Origin: Agrobacterium tumefaciens
Lineage (GTDB): Bacteria > Pseudomonadota > Alphaproteobacteria > Rhizobiales > Rhizobiaceae
Assembly: GCA_025559845.1 (NCBI GenBank)
Contig: CP048470.1
Span: forward strand, 1,156,001-1,220,000
DNA: 64,000 bases
Direction: 5' to 3'
Notes under the pieces: generated by a model
The model's input: only the letters and a program-made list of their open reading frames with translations
Told to the model about the DNA's origin: nothing
Databases searched by the model: none
Shown: in pieces, positions 25,577 to 33,957 of the stretch
How the letters are laid out: each line of letters opens with the position of its first letter
Numbering within the stretch: the first letter of the stretch is position 1
Program-made: the position numbers and the translations under genes

Positions 25577-26389
25577 ATGACCAAAGCGATGACGACAACA
25601 GACACTGCCTTGACCGCATCTTTGCCGAAACAACCAGGCGGAACGCGAAACGGCCTTATCCTGCTCGCCGTTATTGCGGCACTGGCCTATAGCTGGACAC
25701 CGGCGGAGATAGGCAGATGGACCTATCTGTTCACCGATGCCGGCAACATGGCTGAATATGCCAGCGGCTTCATGAAGCCCGACTTCGGTGACTGGCGATT
25801 TTACCTGGAGGAAATGGTCGTCACCGTGCAGATCGCCCTTTGGGGCACTTTTCTGGCGGTCGTCTTTTCCGTCCCGCTTGGCATCCTTTCGGCACACAAC
25901 ATGGCGCCGTGGTGGGTGCTGCAGCCAGTCCGTCGCCTGATGGACATGTTCCGCGCCATTCATGAAGTGGTGTTTGCGGTCCTTTTCGTGGTGGCTGTAG
26001 GACTTGGTCCTTTCGCTGGCGTGATGGCGCTTTTCATCCACACCACGGGCACGCTCTCCAAACTGTTTTCCGAGGCCGTCGAAGCCATCGACCCTCGCCC
26101 GGTCGAGGCGATCCGCACAACCGGTGCCTCTCGCGTGCAGCAAGTGCTGTTCGGCGTCATCCCCCAGGTGCTACCGCTATGGATTTCGCTCTCGCTTTAT
26201 CGCCTGGAATCCAACATCCGCTCGGCAACCGTTCTCGGCCTCATCGGTGCCGGTGGCATCGGTCAGGTTCTGTTCGAAAACATTCGCGGTTTCTATTATC
26301 CGCAGGCCTCTGCAATGCTCATCATCATCATCGCCACCGTCAGCCTGATGGACCTTCTGTCTCAGCAGTTGCGCAAGCTCGTCCTGTAA
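25577..26389 (+). CDS. phnE: Phosphonate ABC transporter permease
   Basis: A 270-residue inner-membrane permease with six predicted helices. The cytoplasmic ATPase-contact loop reads [20 protein letters not shown], the EAA motif typical of PhnE, and the last third contains [20 protein letters not shown]. Only one permease is encoded, so it should act as a homodimer with PhnC. ATG 25577 lies 61 bp after phnD. After the stop, an inverted repeat CGCGTGA/TCACGCG (26417-26457) is present but lacks a T tract. Confidence 0.9.
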   Translation: MTKAMTTTDTALTASLPKQPGGTRNGLILLAVIAALAYSWTPAEIGRWTYLFTDAGNMAEYASGFMKPDFGDWRFYLEEMVVTVQIALWGTFLAVVFSVPLGILSAHNMAPWWVLQPVRRLMDMFRAIHEVVFAVLFVVAVGLGPFAGVMALFIHTTGTLSKLFSEAVEAIDPRPVEAIRTTGASRVQQVLFGVIPQVLPLWISLSLYRLESNIRSATVLGLIGAGGIGQVLFENIRGFYYPQASAMLIIIIATVSLMDLLSQQLRKLVL

Positions 26390-26489
26390 CGCCGGCCTCT
26401 GGTCCGCAGCCGTAATCGCGTGACACCCTGCCTCATAATGAAGCGTAAAATCACGCGGTTGTGCCGGAGCAATACGCCTCGTTAAACAC

Positions 26490-26509
26490 GGCGGCAGTTT
26501 TGCGCCGCC
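26490..26509. repeat. Small inverted repeat upstream of the glucanase gene
   Basis: GGCGGC and GCCGCC flank an 8-base spacer in the 234-bp gap between phnE and the glucanase gene. There is no T run, so a terminator is doubtful; otherwise the gap holds the glucanase promoter and no gene. Confidence 0.35.
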
Positions 26510-26623
26510 ATTCCCGTATTGGAACAGGACATCTCATTTTCGCCCTAAATCAGAAAAGCCGGACTGTTAGGTTTTCCGCAGGAGGAGTTTTGCGGAGGAC
26601 CACCACGAACAGGAGGCATTGCG

Positions 26624-28021
26624 ATGGCCCAGACAGTTTTGAATGCGCTTGGCGAGACGCTCTATTACAGCGGAAGTTCCACAGGTTTCTTCTCTGCCAC
26701 CAATTCCGGCCCCCAACTTTACGGTAAGGCAGGCAACGATTCCATGTGGGGTGACAGTTCCGTTGATGTGACGATGATCGGCGGTACGGGCGATGACATC
26801 TACTACCTCTATTCGGGGATCAATCGAGCGGTCGAAAATGCCGGGGAGGGCATCGACACCATCGACACGTGGATGAGCTACACACTACCCGACAATTTCG
26901 AGAACCTGCGCGTCACGGGGAACGGCCGTTATGCCTTCGGCAATGATCTCGACAACATCATCACCGGTGGTTCGGGCTCGCAGACCATCGACGGTGGCGC
27001 AGGCAATGACGTGCTAATTGGTGGAGGTGGCGCTGATACCTTCATCTTCACGAAAGGCAACGGCACCGATCTCATCACCGATTTCGGCTCTGACGACACC
27101 ATCCGCCTCAACGACTACGGCATCACGTCATTCGACCAGTTGATGAGCAATGCCACACAGCAAGGAAACGACCTGTGGCTCAATCTCGGAAATGGCGAAA
27201 GTGTCGTGCTGGCAAACACAACCGCCGATGAATTGCAGGCAGACCAGTTTGAACTGAGCCTCGATCGTTCGGTGCTCACGGCAACCTTCACCGATGACTT
27301 CAATTCCCTATCGCTCCACGACGGCGAACAGGGCGTATGGGACGCCAAATACTGGTGGGCGCCGGAAAAAGGCAGCACGCTCACCGGAAACGGTGAAAAG
27401 CAGTGGTACATCAATCCGTCCTATGAGCCGACATCCTCCGTCAATCCATTTTCGGTCGAGAACGGCGTCCTGACGATTACTGCAGCCGCCACACCCTCGT
27501 CGATCGAAAGTGAGGTGAACGGTTACGACTACACCTCGGGCATGCTGAATACCTATTCCTCCTTCAGCCAGACCTACGGTTACTTCGAGATCCGTGCGGA
27601 CATGCCTGACGACCAGGGCGCCTGGCCCGCCTTCTGGCTGCTTCCGGCCGACGGCTCATGGCCGCCGGAACTGGACGTGGTGGAAATGCGAGGCCAGAAC
27701 CCCAATACGGTCATCATGTCGGCCCACACCAACGAAAGTGGCTCACAGTCTTCGATCATCAACAATGTCAGCGTGGCAAGCACGGAAGGTTTTCACACCT
27801 ACGGCGTCTTGTGGGAGGAAGACCACATCACCTGGTACATCGATGATGTGGCCGTAGCGCAGATCGACACCCCGTCAGACATGCATGATCCAATGTACAT
27901 GGTCGTCAATCTCGCCGTCGGCGGCATGGCCGGAACACCGTCGGCGCAAGATTTCAGCGACGGTTCGCAGATGAAGATCGATTACATCAAGGCTTATTCG
28001 ATCGATGACTGGTACGTCTGA
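26624..28021 (+). CDS. exsH: Secreted RTX/GH16 endo-beta-glucanase, ExsH-like
   Basis: A 465-residue extracellular glycanase. Residues about 1-215 carry RTX-type calcium-binding repeats (GGTGDDIYYLYSG, then TGGSGSQTIDGGAGNDVLIG and GADTFIFTKG); the rest is a GH16 jelly roll with the catalytic motif ELDVVE, Glu349 as nucleophile and Glu354 as acid/base. No Sec signal is present, in line with type I export. Rhizobial ExsH cleaves nascent exopolysaccharide (succinoglycan) and is exported by PrsDE, encoded here convergently. AGGAGG precedes ATG 26624. The true polysaccharide substrate is inferred from family. Confidence 0.88.
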   Translation: MAQTVLNALGETLYYSGSSTGFFSATNSGPQLYGKAGNDSMWGDSSVDVTMIGGTGDDIYYLYSGINRAVENAGEGIDTIDTWMSYTLPDNFENLRVTGNGRYAFGNDLDNIITGGSGSQTIDGGAGNDVLIGGGGADTFIFTKGNGTDLITDFGSDDTIRLNDYGITSFDQLMSNATQQGNDLWLNLGNGESVVLANTTADELQADQFELSLDRSVLTATFTDDFNSLSLHDGEQGVWDAKYWWAPEKGSTLTGNGEKQWYINPSYEPTSSVNPFSVENGVLTITAAATPSSIESEVNGYDYTSGMLNTYSSFSQTYGYFEIRADMPDDQGAWPAFWLLPADGSWPPELDVVEMRGQNPNTVIMSAHTNESGSQSSIINNVSVASTEGFHTYGVLWEEDHITWYIDDVAVAQIDTPSDMHDPMYMVVNLAVGGMAGTPSAQDFSDGSQMKIDYIKAYSIDDWYV

Positions 28022-28038
28022 GACCGGACAAAACGTTC

Positions 28039-28061
28039 ATGCGGCGATTTTTTCGCCGCAT
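28039..28061. terminator. Bidirectional terminator between exsH and prsE
   Basis: ATGCGGCGA and TCGCCGCAT form a perfect 9-bp stem with a T5 loop, placed between the two convergent stop codons at 28021 and 28067. It can end transcripts from both sides, although the U tract after the stem is weak. Confidence 0.65.
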
Positions 28062-28066
28062 GGCTC

Positions 28067-29371
28067 CTAGTTTTCCCGAAATGCCTGGCCGATCTGATCG
28101 GTCATGGGCTTGGCGAGATAAGCAAGCACGCTTCGCTCTCCGGTCTGAACAAATCCTTCGACGGGCATTCCCTGAACCGCCTGCCGTTTACCCAATCGTT
28201 TCCACTCATCGGTCTCGATCGTTGCTCTGGCGCGGTAATATTTTTCTCCGGTCTGCCTGTCTTCCAGAAGATCGGCAGAAACCGTGGAAATGCGGGCATC
28301 GAGTTCAGGTGTATCACGGTGATTGAAGGCTGACAGATTGAGCACCACCGCCTGTCCGGGCGCAATCTGGTCGATATCACGCGGTGCAATTCGTAGCTCG
28401 GCCGTCAGGTGGTCATCGCTTGGAACGATCCGCAGCATCGTTTCACCCGCACTGACAACAGCCCCCGCGGAATGAACGGCCATCTGATCGACCACACCCG
28501 CCTGCGGTGCGCGGATATCGATACGTTTCAGGTCGTCTTCTGCAGCGATCAACCGTTCGGAAAACTGGCCGATATCGCCCTGCGTCTGCCGAAGCTGTTC
28601 GGACACCTCGCTGCCATGGTCATCCTCGATCTGGATGATTTGCAGTTCGGTTTCGGTGATGCGCCCCTTCACCTGCGCGACAGAAGCGATAAAATTGCCG
28701 AGTTCGCCCGTCAGACGCGCGCTCTCGCGTTGAAGGGAATAGACCCGGGCTGCGGAAACAATACCCTGATCAAGGAGGTTTCTAAGGCTGGCGAGTTCCT
28801 TTTCCACCAGGTCGATTTCCAGACGCTTGCCCTTTTCCTGTGCAGCAAGCCCTTCCGCTTCCTGCTGCAATTGGCTGATGCGTTCGCGAAGTTGCGACTT
28901 CCTCCCCTCCCGTGAGGCACGGCGGTCGTTGAAGAGGCGTTGTTCACCCAGCAGCAATCGAAAACTATCCGGATCGGAGGTCGCCAGCGTGTTACTGATG
29001 GTCAGCACCGTTGCTGCGTCCCGTTCGGCCTGCAACCTTGTTGCCACGGCAGAGAGTTCTTTCAACCGCTTGCGGATGATCGCAAGGTTGGCGCGCGCCT
29101 GCGTGCCGTCGAAACGCAGGAGAACCTGCCCCGCCTCGACACTGTCGCCGTCACGCACAAGGATTTCCTGCACCACACCTCCCTTGAGATGTTGTACCGG
29201 CTTGACCTGGGTATCAACGACGAGAGTACCGGACGCAATGATCGCACCAGCGATATTGACGGTCGCGGCGAGCCCACCAGCCACACCAACGAGAACGAAG
29301 ATCGTGACAAAGACGATACGAGAGAGGCGCCGGATGCTTTTATCCATATCGAGGTCGGTCTTGCCGTTCAT
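28067..29371 (-). CDS. prsE: Type I secretion membrane fusion protein (PrsE)
   Basis: A 434-residue HlyD-family adaptor. One membrane helix (about 14-36, IVFVTIFVLVGVAGGLAA), the half motif VQEILVRDGDSVEAGQVLLRFD, a long coiled coil (about 75-270) and the KRIDIRAPQAGVVDQMAV segment. Its ATG overlaps the prsD stop by 4 bases. It pairs with PrsD and a TolC-like channel encoded elsewhere to export the RTX glucanase next door. It is a paralogue of the adaptor at 10327-11637, with matching motif order and a nearly identical C-terminal end (SDQINRAFRE versus TDQIGQAFRE). Confidence 0.9.
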   Translation of the reverse strand: MNGKTDLDMDKSIRRLSRIVFVTIFVLVGVAGGLAATVNIAGAIIASGTLVVDTQVKPVQHLKGGVVQEILVRDGDSVEAGQVLLRFDGTQARANLAIIRKRLKELSAVATRLQAERDAATVLTISNTLATSDPDSFRLLLGEQRLFNDRRASREGRKSQLRERISQLQQEAEGLAAQEKGKRLEIDLVEKELASLRNLLDQGIVSAARVYSLQRESARLTGELGNFIASVAQVKGRITETELQIIQIEDDHGSEVSEQLRQTQGDIGQFSERLIAAEDDLKRIDIRAPQAGVVDQMAVHSAGAVVSAGETMLRIVPSDDHLTAELRIAPRDIDQIAPGQAVVLNLSAFNHRDTPELDARISTVSADLLEDRQTGEKYYRARATIETDEWKRLGKRQAVQGMPVEGFVQTGERSVLAYLAKPMTDQIGQAFREN

Positions 29372-31110
29372 GATGCCATGTCCTTGCCATAGGTGACGCG
29401 AAACGCCAGCGGGCCCGGCACCGGCGCTTTCGCCGGCTGAGCCAGTACGGTTTCCTTCGGCCCGAAGGCCTGAACCCGACCGTGGCCAAGGGCAAGGATA
29501 TGGTCGGCAACGGACAACACATTTGGCCGATGGGCAACGACAACAGCGATACCGCCACGCTCACGCACCGTCTCAAGCGCCCGAAGAAGTGCAGCTTCGC
29601 CCTCGGCATCGAGATTGGAATTGGGTTCGTCCAGCACGACGAGGAAAGGGTCACCGTAGAGAGCCCGCGCCAGCGCTACTCGCTGCCTCTGACCGGCGGA
29701 CAAGATCACGCCGCCCTCTCCGATCCTTGTCTCAAAACCATCAGGCAGTTCGGCAATCATCTGGCGAATGCCGGCAGCCTCTGCCGCCGCGATGATGGAC
29801 TGAGAGGGCGCATCAGTGTCGAAGCGGGAAATGTTGTCGGCTATCGATCCGTCTAGCAACTGCACGTCCTGCGGCAGATAGCCGATATGTCTGCCCCGCT
29901 CGGCGGGCTCCCATTGGGCCAGCGATGCCTTATCGAATTTTATCGCCTCGGCCGCTGACGGCCAAAAACCGATCAGCGCCCGCGCCAGAGATGTCTTGCC
30001 GGAAGCACTCGGGCCCACGACACCGAGAACGGCACCGGCTACCAGTTCGAAGGATACATTGCGAAGCAACAGGTCGCGCCGACCAGGAGCTGCGAGAGAC
30101 AGGTTTTCAACCGTCAGTGTTGCTTTCGGTGCAGGCAGTTTCACCGCCCGGTCCATCTGCGGTGTTGCGGCCAGAAGTGCGGCAAGGCGTGACCAGCTCT
30201 GCCGGGCTGCGGCAAAGCTGCGCCACTGCCCGATCGAAAGCTCCACCGGCGCCAGTGCCCGGCTGACAAGGATGGAGCTTGCTATGATGATACCACCGGT
30301 TGCCTCTTCACGAATAACGAGAAACGCGCCGACAGCAAGCACGCCCGACTGCAGCATCATCCGGGCGATGCGCGAGGACGTGGTCAGGAGCGAGACGATA
30401 TTGCCCGTCCTGATCTGGCTGGCGAAATAGCGGTCGCTTGCAACAGCCCAGCGGTTTTCCAGCCGTGAGGCAAAGCCCATGGCCATGACCGCCTCACGGT
30501 TTTGCCGGGCATCGGCAGCAAAGGTGTGCCGCTGCGTGGAAAACTGCGCTGCAGCCTTTGCCGGGCGTTGGGAGAGGATTTCTGCAAGGACCGCAAAGAT
30601 CACCAGAATGGCGGCGCCACAGAGGGCGGCAACACCGATCCACACGTGAAACAGGAAACAGACCGCGATGTATACCGGCATCCATGGCAGGTCGAACAGC
30701 GCCGTCGGGCCGGGGCCGGACAGAAAATTCCTCACCTGATCGAGATCGCGCACCGGCTGGAGCCCATCGCCAGCCGACGATCCATTCGCCGACGTCGACA
30801 CCAGCACGCCAAGAACACCCCGATTAAGCCGCTGGTCAATCGAAACACCGATCCGCCCGAGTAAAAGCGATCGAAGCAGTTCAAGGACGCCCTGAAACAG
30901 GAAAAGTGCCGCAGCGATGATTGCCAGGCCGATAAGGCTTGGAACACTGCGCCCCGGCAGGATGCGGTCATAGACCTGCAACATGAAAATCGGGCCGGTA
31001 AACGCCAGCAAATTGATGACCGCGCTGGTGGCGCCAAGAGAGAAAACCGATCTTCTGAGCGGTTGAAGAACTGTCTTTCTGTAGGTGTCGGATGTCAGCT
31101 TCGATTGCAC
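29368..31110 (-). CDS. prsD: Type I secretion ABC exporter (PrsD)
   Basis: A 580-residue ABC exporter without peptidase domain. Six-helix membrane part (about 20-300, with FSLGATSAVINLLAFTGPIF and LFDLPWMPVYIAVCFLFH), ATPase part with Walker A GPSASGKTS, signature LSAGQRQRVALARAL and Walker B FLVVLDEPNSNLD. Note that the second lysine-proximal residue of Walker A is alanine-serine rather than glycine-serine (PSASGKT), still a functional pattern. It exports RTX proteins such as the convergent glucanase. First gene of prsD-prsE, start ATG 31110. Confidence 0.9.
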   Translation of the reverse strand: MQSKLTSDTYRKTVLQPLRRSVFSLGATSAVINLLAFTGPIFMLQVYDRILPGRSVPSLIGLAIIAAALFLFQGVLELLRSLLLGRIGVSIDQRLNRGVLGVLVSTSANGSSAGDGLQPVRDLDQVRNFLSGPGPTALFDLPWMPVYIAVCFLFHVWIGVAALCGAAILVIFAVLAEILSQRPAKAAAQFSTQRHTFAADARQNREAVMAMGFASRLENRWAVASDRYFASQIRTGNIVSLLTTSSRIARMMLQSGVLAVGAFLVIREEATGGIIIASSILVSRALAPVELSIGQWRSFAAARQSWSRLAALLAATPQMDRAVKLPAPKATLTVENLSLAAPGRRDLLLRNVSFELVAGAVLGVVGPSASGKTSLARALIGFWPSAAEAIKFDKASLAQWEPAERGRHIGYLPQDVQLLDGSIADNISRFDTDAPSQSIIAAAEAAGIRQMIAELPDGFETRIGEGGVILSAGQRQRVALARALYGDPFLVVLDEPNSNLDAEGEAALLRALETVRERGGIAVVVAHRPNVLSVADHILALGHGRVQAFGPKETVLAQPAKAPVPGPLAFRVTYGKDMAS

Positions 31111-31564
31111 GTCGCCTTTTTCCTTCCGGGCTTTGAGGTCGCAAAAAGAGCCGATCAGACACCTTTGGAAGGGTTGACCGGCTATCCTATTGTCCCGGAA
31201 GGTGACGGCTTTCCGAAGCGAAAATCTTCCACACAGGTGCCGTTGGTAAAGCCGCGCCTAAAACCGCGATGATCACTGTGCCGTATTGACGTTGACCAGG
31301 AACAACGAAGCATTTCAAACAGGTTGATTTCATCTTTACGCCGTCTCGGAACGTTCCGGGAGAACGCTCGAAGATAAGCCAGATATCGCCAAATAACGCC
31401 GCTTGAAACGCTCAGAAAAAGCAGCTTAAATCGACGCACAAACCGAGCCGGAAATCGCATTTTTCCAAAATCCAAAAGTCTCGCATTCTTCAAAGACAGA
31501 CACTCGGGAAGGTTTGGCATCATCTTTCTTATCATCGCCTGGAATAACCAACCTTGAGGTAAAG
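31111..31564. other. Gap holding the divergent prsD / DUF4126-gene promoters
   Basis: 454 bp without a convincing gene. A minus-strand open frame spans most of it and continues into the next gene, but it has no family resemblance, is rich in arginine and has no clear ribosome site. AT-rich stretches around 31390-31480 are promoter candidates. Nothing else is seen. Confidence 0.5.
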
Positions 31565-32023
31565 ATGTCTTTCTTGCTTGCACTTCTGATTGGCGTGATT
31601 GCCGGACTCCGCGCCATGACGGCACCGGCCGCGATTGCATGGGCAGCCTGGCTGGGCTGGCTCGATCTCTCCGGCTCCTGGCTGGCCTTCATGGGCTCCG
31701 TCTGGGCCGTTGGTATCTTCACCATCCTCGCCGCCGTCGAACTGGTCACCGACCAATTGCCCACGACGCCCAGCCGCAAGGTACCGCAGCAGTTCGGCGC
31801 ACGCATTCTCATGGGCGCGCTGACAGGTGCCGCAATTGGCGTACCCTCCGGCAACTGGATTGTTGGCCTGATCGCCGGCATCGTCGGCGCCGTGGTCGGC
31901 ACCTATGGCGGTGCCGCTGCTCGCGGCAAACTGGCCGCCAGCTTCGGCAAGGACCCACCGGCCGCCTTTATCGAGGACGCCGTCGCCATTATCGGCGCCT
32001 ACCTGATCGTTTCATCGCTATGA
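31565..32023 (+). CDS. DUF4126-family membrane protein
   Basis: A 152-residue hydrophobic protein with about four membrane segments: FLLALLIGVIAGLRAMTAPA at the start, a second around residues 40-60, then ILMGALTGAAIGVPSGNWIV and a glycine-rich helix to about residue 115. The internal motif TDQLPTTPSRKVPQQFGARI between helices and the RAMTAPAAIAWAA start are features of DUF4126 proteins, whose function is unknown. A GAGGTAAAG site precedes ATG 31565. Its stop overlaps the start of the flavoprotein gene (ATGA), so the two are co-translated. Confidence 0.8.
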   Translation: MSFLLALLIGVIAGLRAMTAPAAIAWAAWLGWLDLSGSWLAFMGSVWAVGIFTILAAVELVTDQLPTTPSRKVPQQFGARILMGALTGAAIGVPSGNWIVGLIAGIVGAVVGTYGGAAARGKLAASFGKDPPAAFIEDAVAIIGAYLIVSSL

Positions 32024-33384
32024 AGGCTTTTGACGCAATCATCATCGGGGCCGGGCAAGCCGGCCCTTCGCTTGCCGGACGTTTCAACGATGCCGGCAAG
32101 AGCGTTGCGATCATCGAGCGCAAACATGTCGGTGGCACCTGCGTCAACACCGGCTGCAAACCAACGAAGACACTTGTCGCCAGTGCCTATGCGGCCCATC
32201 TTGCCCGCCGGGGCGCAGAATATGGTGTAGTGCTGGACAGCAAGGTGGCGATCGACATGCCGACGGTCATGCGCCGTTCGCACAAGGTCACGCTGGACAG
32301 CCGCCACGGAAACGAAAGCTGGCTGGGCAGCATGGCGAACTGCACACTGATGCGAGGTCACGCGCGTTTCGAAAGCCCCAACACCGTGCGCGTTGACGAT
32401 GAGCTTCTGACCGCGCCGCAGATCTTCCTGAACGTCGGCGGTCGTGCGGCAATCCCGGATTTTCCAGGCATCGATGACGTGCCCTACATGACCAACAGCG
32501 ACATCGTCATGCTGGACCGCGTGCCAAAGCATCTCATCATTATCGGCGGTAGTTACATCGGCCTGGAGTTTGCGCAGATGTATCGTCGTTTCGGCGCCGA
32601 GGTCACGGTCATCGAGAAGGGTCCCCGCCTCGTCGCGCGAGAGGACGAGGATATATCCGAGGCCATCAGCGGCATTCTCGAGGCCGAAGGCATCGCTATT
32701 CATACCAACGCCGACGATATTCGTTTCCGCAAACATGAAGACGGTATTGCCGTTAAGACCGGTAGAGATGGTGGAGACACCATTGGCTCGGACGTCCTGA
32801 TCGCCGTTGGCCGCCGTCCGAACACCGACGATCTCGGTCTCGATCGGGCTGGCGTTGAACGCGATGCGCGCGGTTACATCAAGGTCGACGATCGTCTCGC
32901 CACCAATGTCGAGGGAATCTGGGCCTTGGGCGACTGCAATGGCCGAGGCGCCTTCACGCACACGGCCTATAATGACTTCGAGATTGTCGCGGCCAACCTC
33001 TTCGACGGCGAGGACCGCAAGGTCTCCGATCGCCGGGTCGGCTATGCGCTTTATATCGACCCGCCCCTTGGCCGTATCGGCATGAGCGAGACGGAAGCGA
33101 AGAAGACCGGTCGCAAGGTTCTTGTGGGCCACCAATCCATGGCCCGCGTCGGCCGCGCCGTCGAAAAAGGTGAGACCCAGGGCCTGATGAAATTCATCGC
33201 CGATGCCGAGACAAAGGAAATTCTCGGCGCCGCCATTCTCGGCACCGGCGGCGACGAATCGATCCACGGCATTCTCGACATGATGAACGCCGGTGCGACC
33301 TACGATCAATTGCGCTGGGCAGTCCCAATCCACCCAACCGTCTCCGAATTCTGGCCAACGGTTGTCCTCAGCATGAAAGAGTAA
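32020..33384 (+). CDS. FAD-dependent pyridine nucleotide-disulfide oxidoreductase (RclA/mercuric-reductase-like)
   Basis: A 454-residue flavoprotein disulfide reductase. N-terminal FAD site IIIGAGQAGPSLAGRF, redox-active pair Cys41/Cys46 in GGTCVNTGCKPTKT, NAD(P)-binding IIGGSYIGLEFAQMYRRFG, second FAD motif IWALGDCNG, and the C-terminal HPTVSE with the catalytic His-Glu. There is no extra N-terminal metal-binding domain and no vicinal C-terminal Cys-Cys, so a true mercuric reductase is unlikely; RclA-like or a thiol/quinone reductase fits better. It starts within ATGA at 32020, inside the end of the DUF4126 gene. Confidence 0.85.
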   Translation: MKAFDAIIIGAGQAGPSLAGRFNDAGKSVAIIERKHVGGTCVNTGCKPTKTLVASAYAAHLARRGAEYGVVLDSKVAIDMPTVMRRSHKVTLDSRHGNESWLGSMANCTLMRGHARFESPNTVRVDDELLTAPQIFLNVGGRAAIPDFPGIDDVPYMTNSDIVMLDRVPKHLIIIGGSYIGLEFAQMYRRFGAEVTVIEKGPRLVAREDEDISEAISGILEAEGIAIHTNADDIRFRKHEDGIAVKTGRDGGDTIGSDVLIAVGRRPNTDDLGLDRAGVERDARGYIKVDDRLATNVEGIWALGDCNGRGAFTHTAYNDFEIVAANLFDGEDRKVSDRRVGYALYIDPPLGRIGMSETEAKKTGRKVLVGHQSMARVGRAVEKGETQGLMKFIADAETKEILGAAILGTGGDESIHGILDMMNAGATYDQLRWAVPIHPTVSEFWPTVVLSMKE

Positions 33385-33437
33385 CGTCTGTCGACGGCCC
33401 TAAAGTTCAGACCTGATTGGCGTCACTCACACACATC

Positions 33438-33472
33438 AAAAGGGCGGCCGTCGAAGACAGCCGCCCTTTTTT
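33438..33472. terminator. Rho-independent terminator between convergent genes
   Basis: AAAAGGGCGGC and GCCGCCCTTTT form a perfect 11-bp stem with an 11-base loop, followed by more Ts on plus and As on the opposite side. It lies between the flavoprotein stop (33384) and the stop of the minus-strand Cys4 gene (33513) and can serve both. Confidence 0.85.
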
Positions 33473-33512
33473 CATCACGCAAATCGGGCGGCTTATGACC
33501 GCCCAGTGTTTA

Positions 33513-33710
33513 TCAAGCTGCGCGCTCGGTGCTGAAGTGGCCGCACCAGTCCTTCGACGAAACGACAGGCCACAGACCGCGGGAATCGGCCTGCGGCTGC
33601 GAGACCGGCGGGTTGAAACGACAGAGGCCGGCGTCCGCCGATACCTTGCCGCTGTTGGCCGTGTGATCTTCGTAAAATGCACAGGCGTTGCAGGAAGGAT
33701 TGCTGGACAT
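33513..33710 (-). CDS. Small Cys4 (HiPIP-like spacing) protein, probably iron-regulated
   Basis: A 65-residue protein with four cysteines: Cys7 and Cys10 (CNAC), Cys30 in LCRFNPP and Cys56 in DWCGHF. The C-x2-C...C-R-x-x-P-P...W-P-x-V...W-C-G-x-F pattern is a recurrent small-protein motif and resembles the CxxC-C-GWC spacing of high-potential iron-sulfur proteins, so a 4Fe-4S cluster or zinc site is likely. No signal peptide. AGGAGC precedes ATG 33710. An ICE-type palindrome lies about 45-60 bp upstream, placing it under Irr, the haem/iron-responsive regulator. The function is unknown. Confidence 0.75.
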   Translation of the reverse strand: MSSNPSCNACAFYEDHTANSGKVSADAGLCRFNPPVSQPQADSRGLWPVVSSKDWCGHFSTERAA

Positions 33711-33754
33711 GGGAGCTCCTTTCAAAAGCTTAAGTTGAAATTATCGATCAAGTT

Positions 33755-33771
33755 ATTAGAATTATTCTAAA
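33755..33771. promoter_or_regulatory. ICE box (Irr operator) upstream of the Cys4 gene
   Basis: TTAGAA-TTA-TTCTAA is a perfect inverted repeat at 33756-33770 and fits the recalled ICE consensus TTTAGAA-N3-TTCTAAA except for one outer base. Irr binds such boxes in rhizobia. It lies in the 247-bp divergent region between the Cys4 gene and the binding-protein gene, closer to the former, and may affect both. Confidence 0.7.
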
Positions 33772-33957
33772 CTAGAAATGCAATTCGTTGCAAGGGGGCT
33801 TTGATAAAAGTCGTCAAAAGGAAGCATTATGGTCTATCGGGAGCGCATCGAAGACCAACGTATCAATTGCATTCTTGACTAAAAATATCATGTTATTGTA
33901 GGCCGAAGCCGATCTACACAGACGCTACGGCTTACGCCTCCATTGAAAGTCTCACCC

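Noticed and set aside
24493..25605. 370-residue minus-strand open frame
   Set aside because: Antisense to phnD, which has clear motifs and a signal peptide.
26417..26457. Inverted repeat CGCGTGA/TCACGCG after phnE as a terminator
   Set aside because: Arms are 27 bases apart and no T tract follows.
31182..31640. 152-residue minus-strand frame in the gap before the DUF4126 gene
   Set aside because: Extends into the DUF4126 gene, has unusual composition and no ribosome site or family resemblance.
31999..33333. 444-residue open frame on the minus strand
   Set aside because: Antisense to the flavoprotein disulfide reductase, with no recognisable domain.
32020..33384. Mercuric reductase
   Set aside because: The N-terminal CxxC pair is present, but the C-terminal vicinal cysteines and the metal-binding domain are missing, and no mer genes are nearby.
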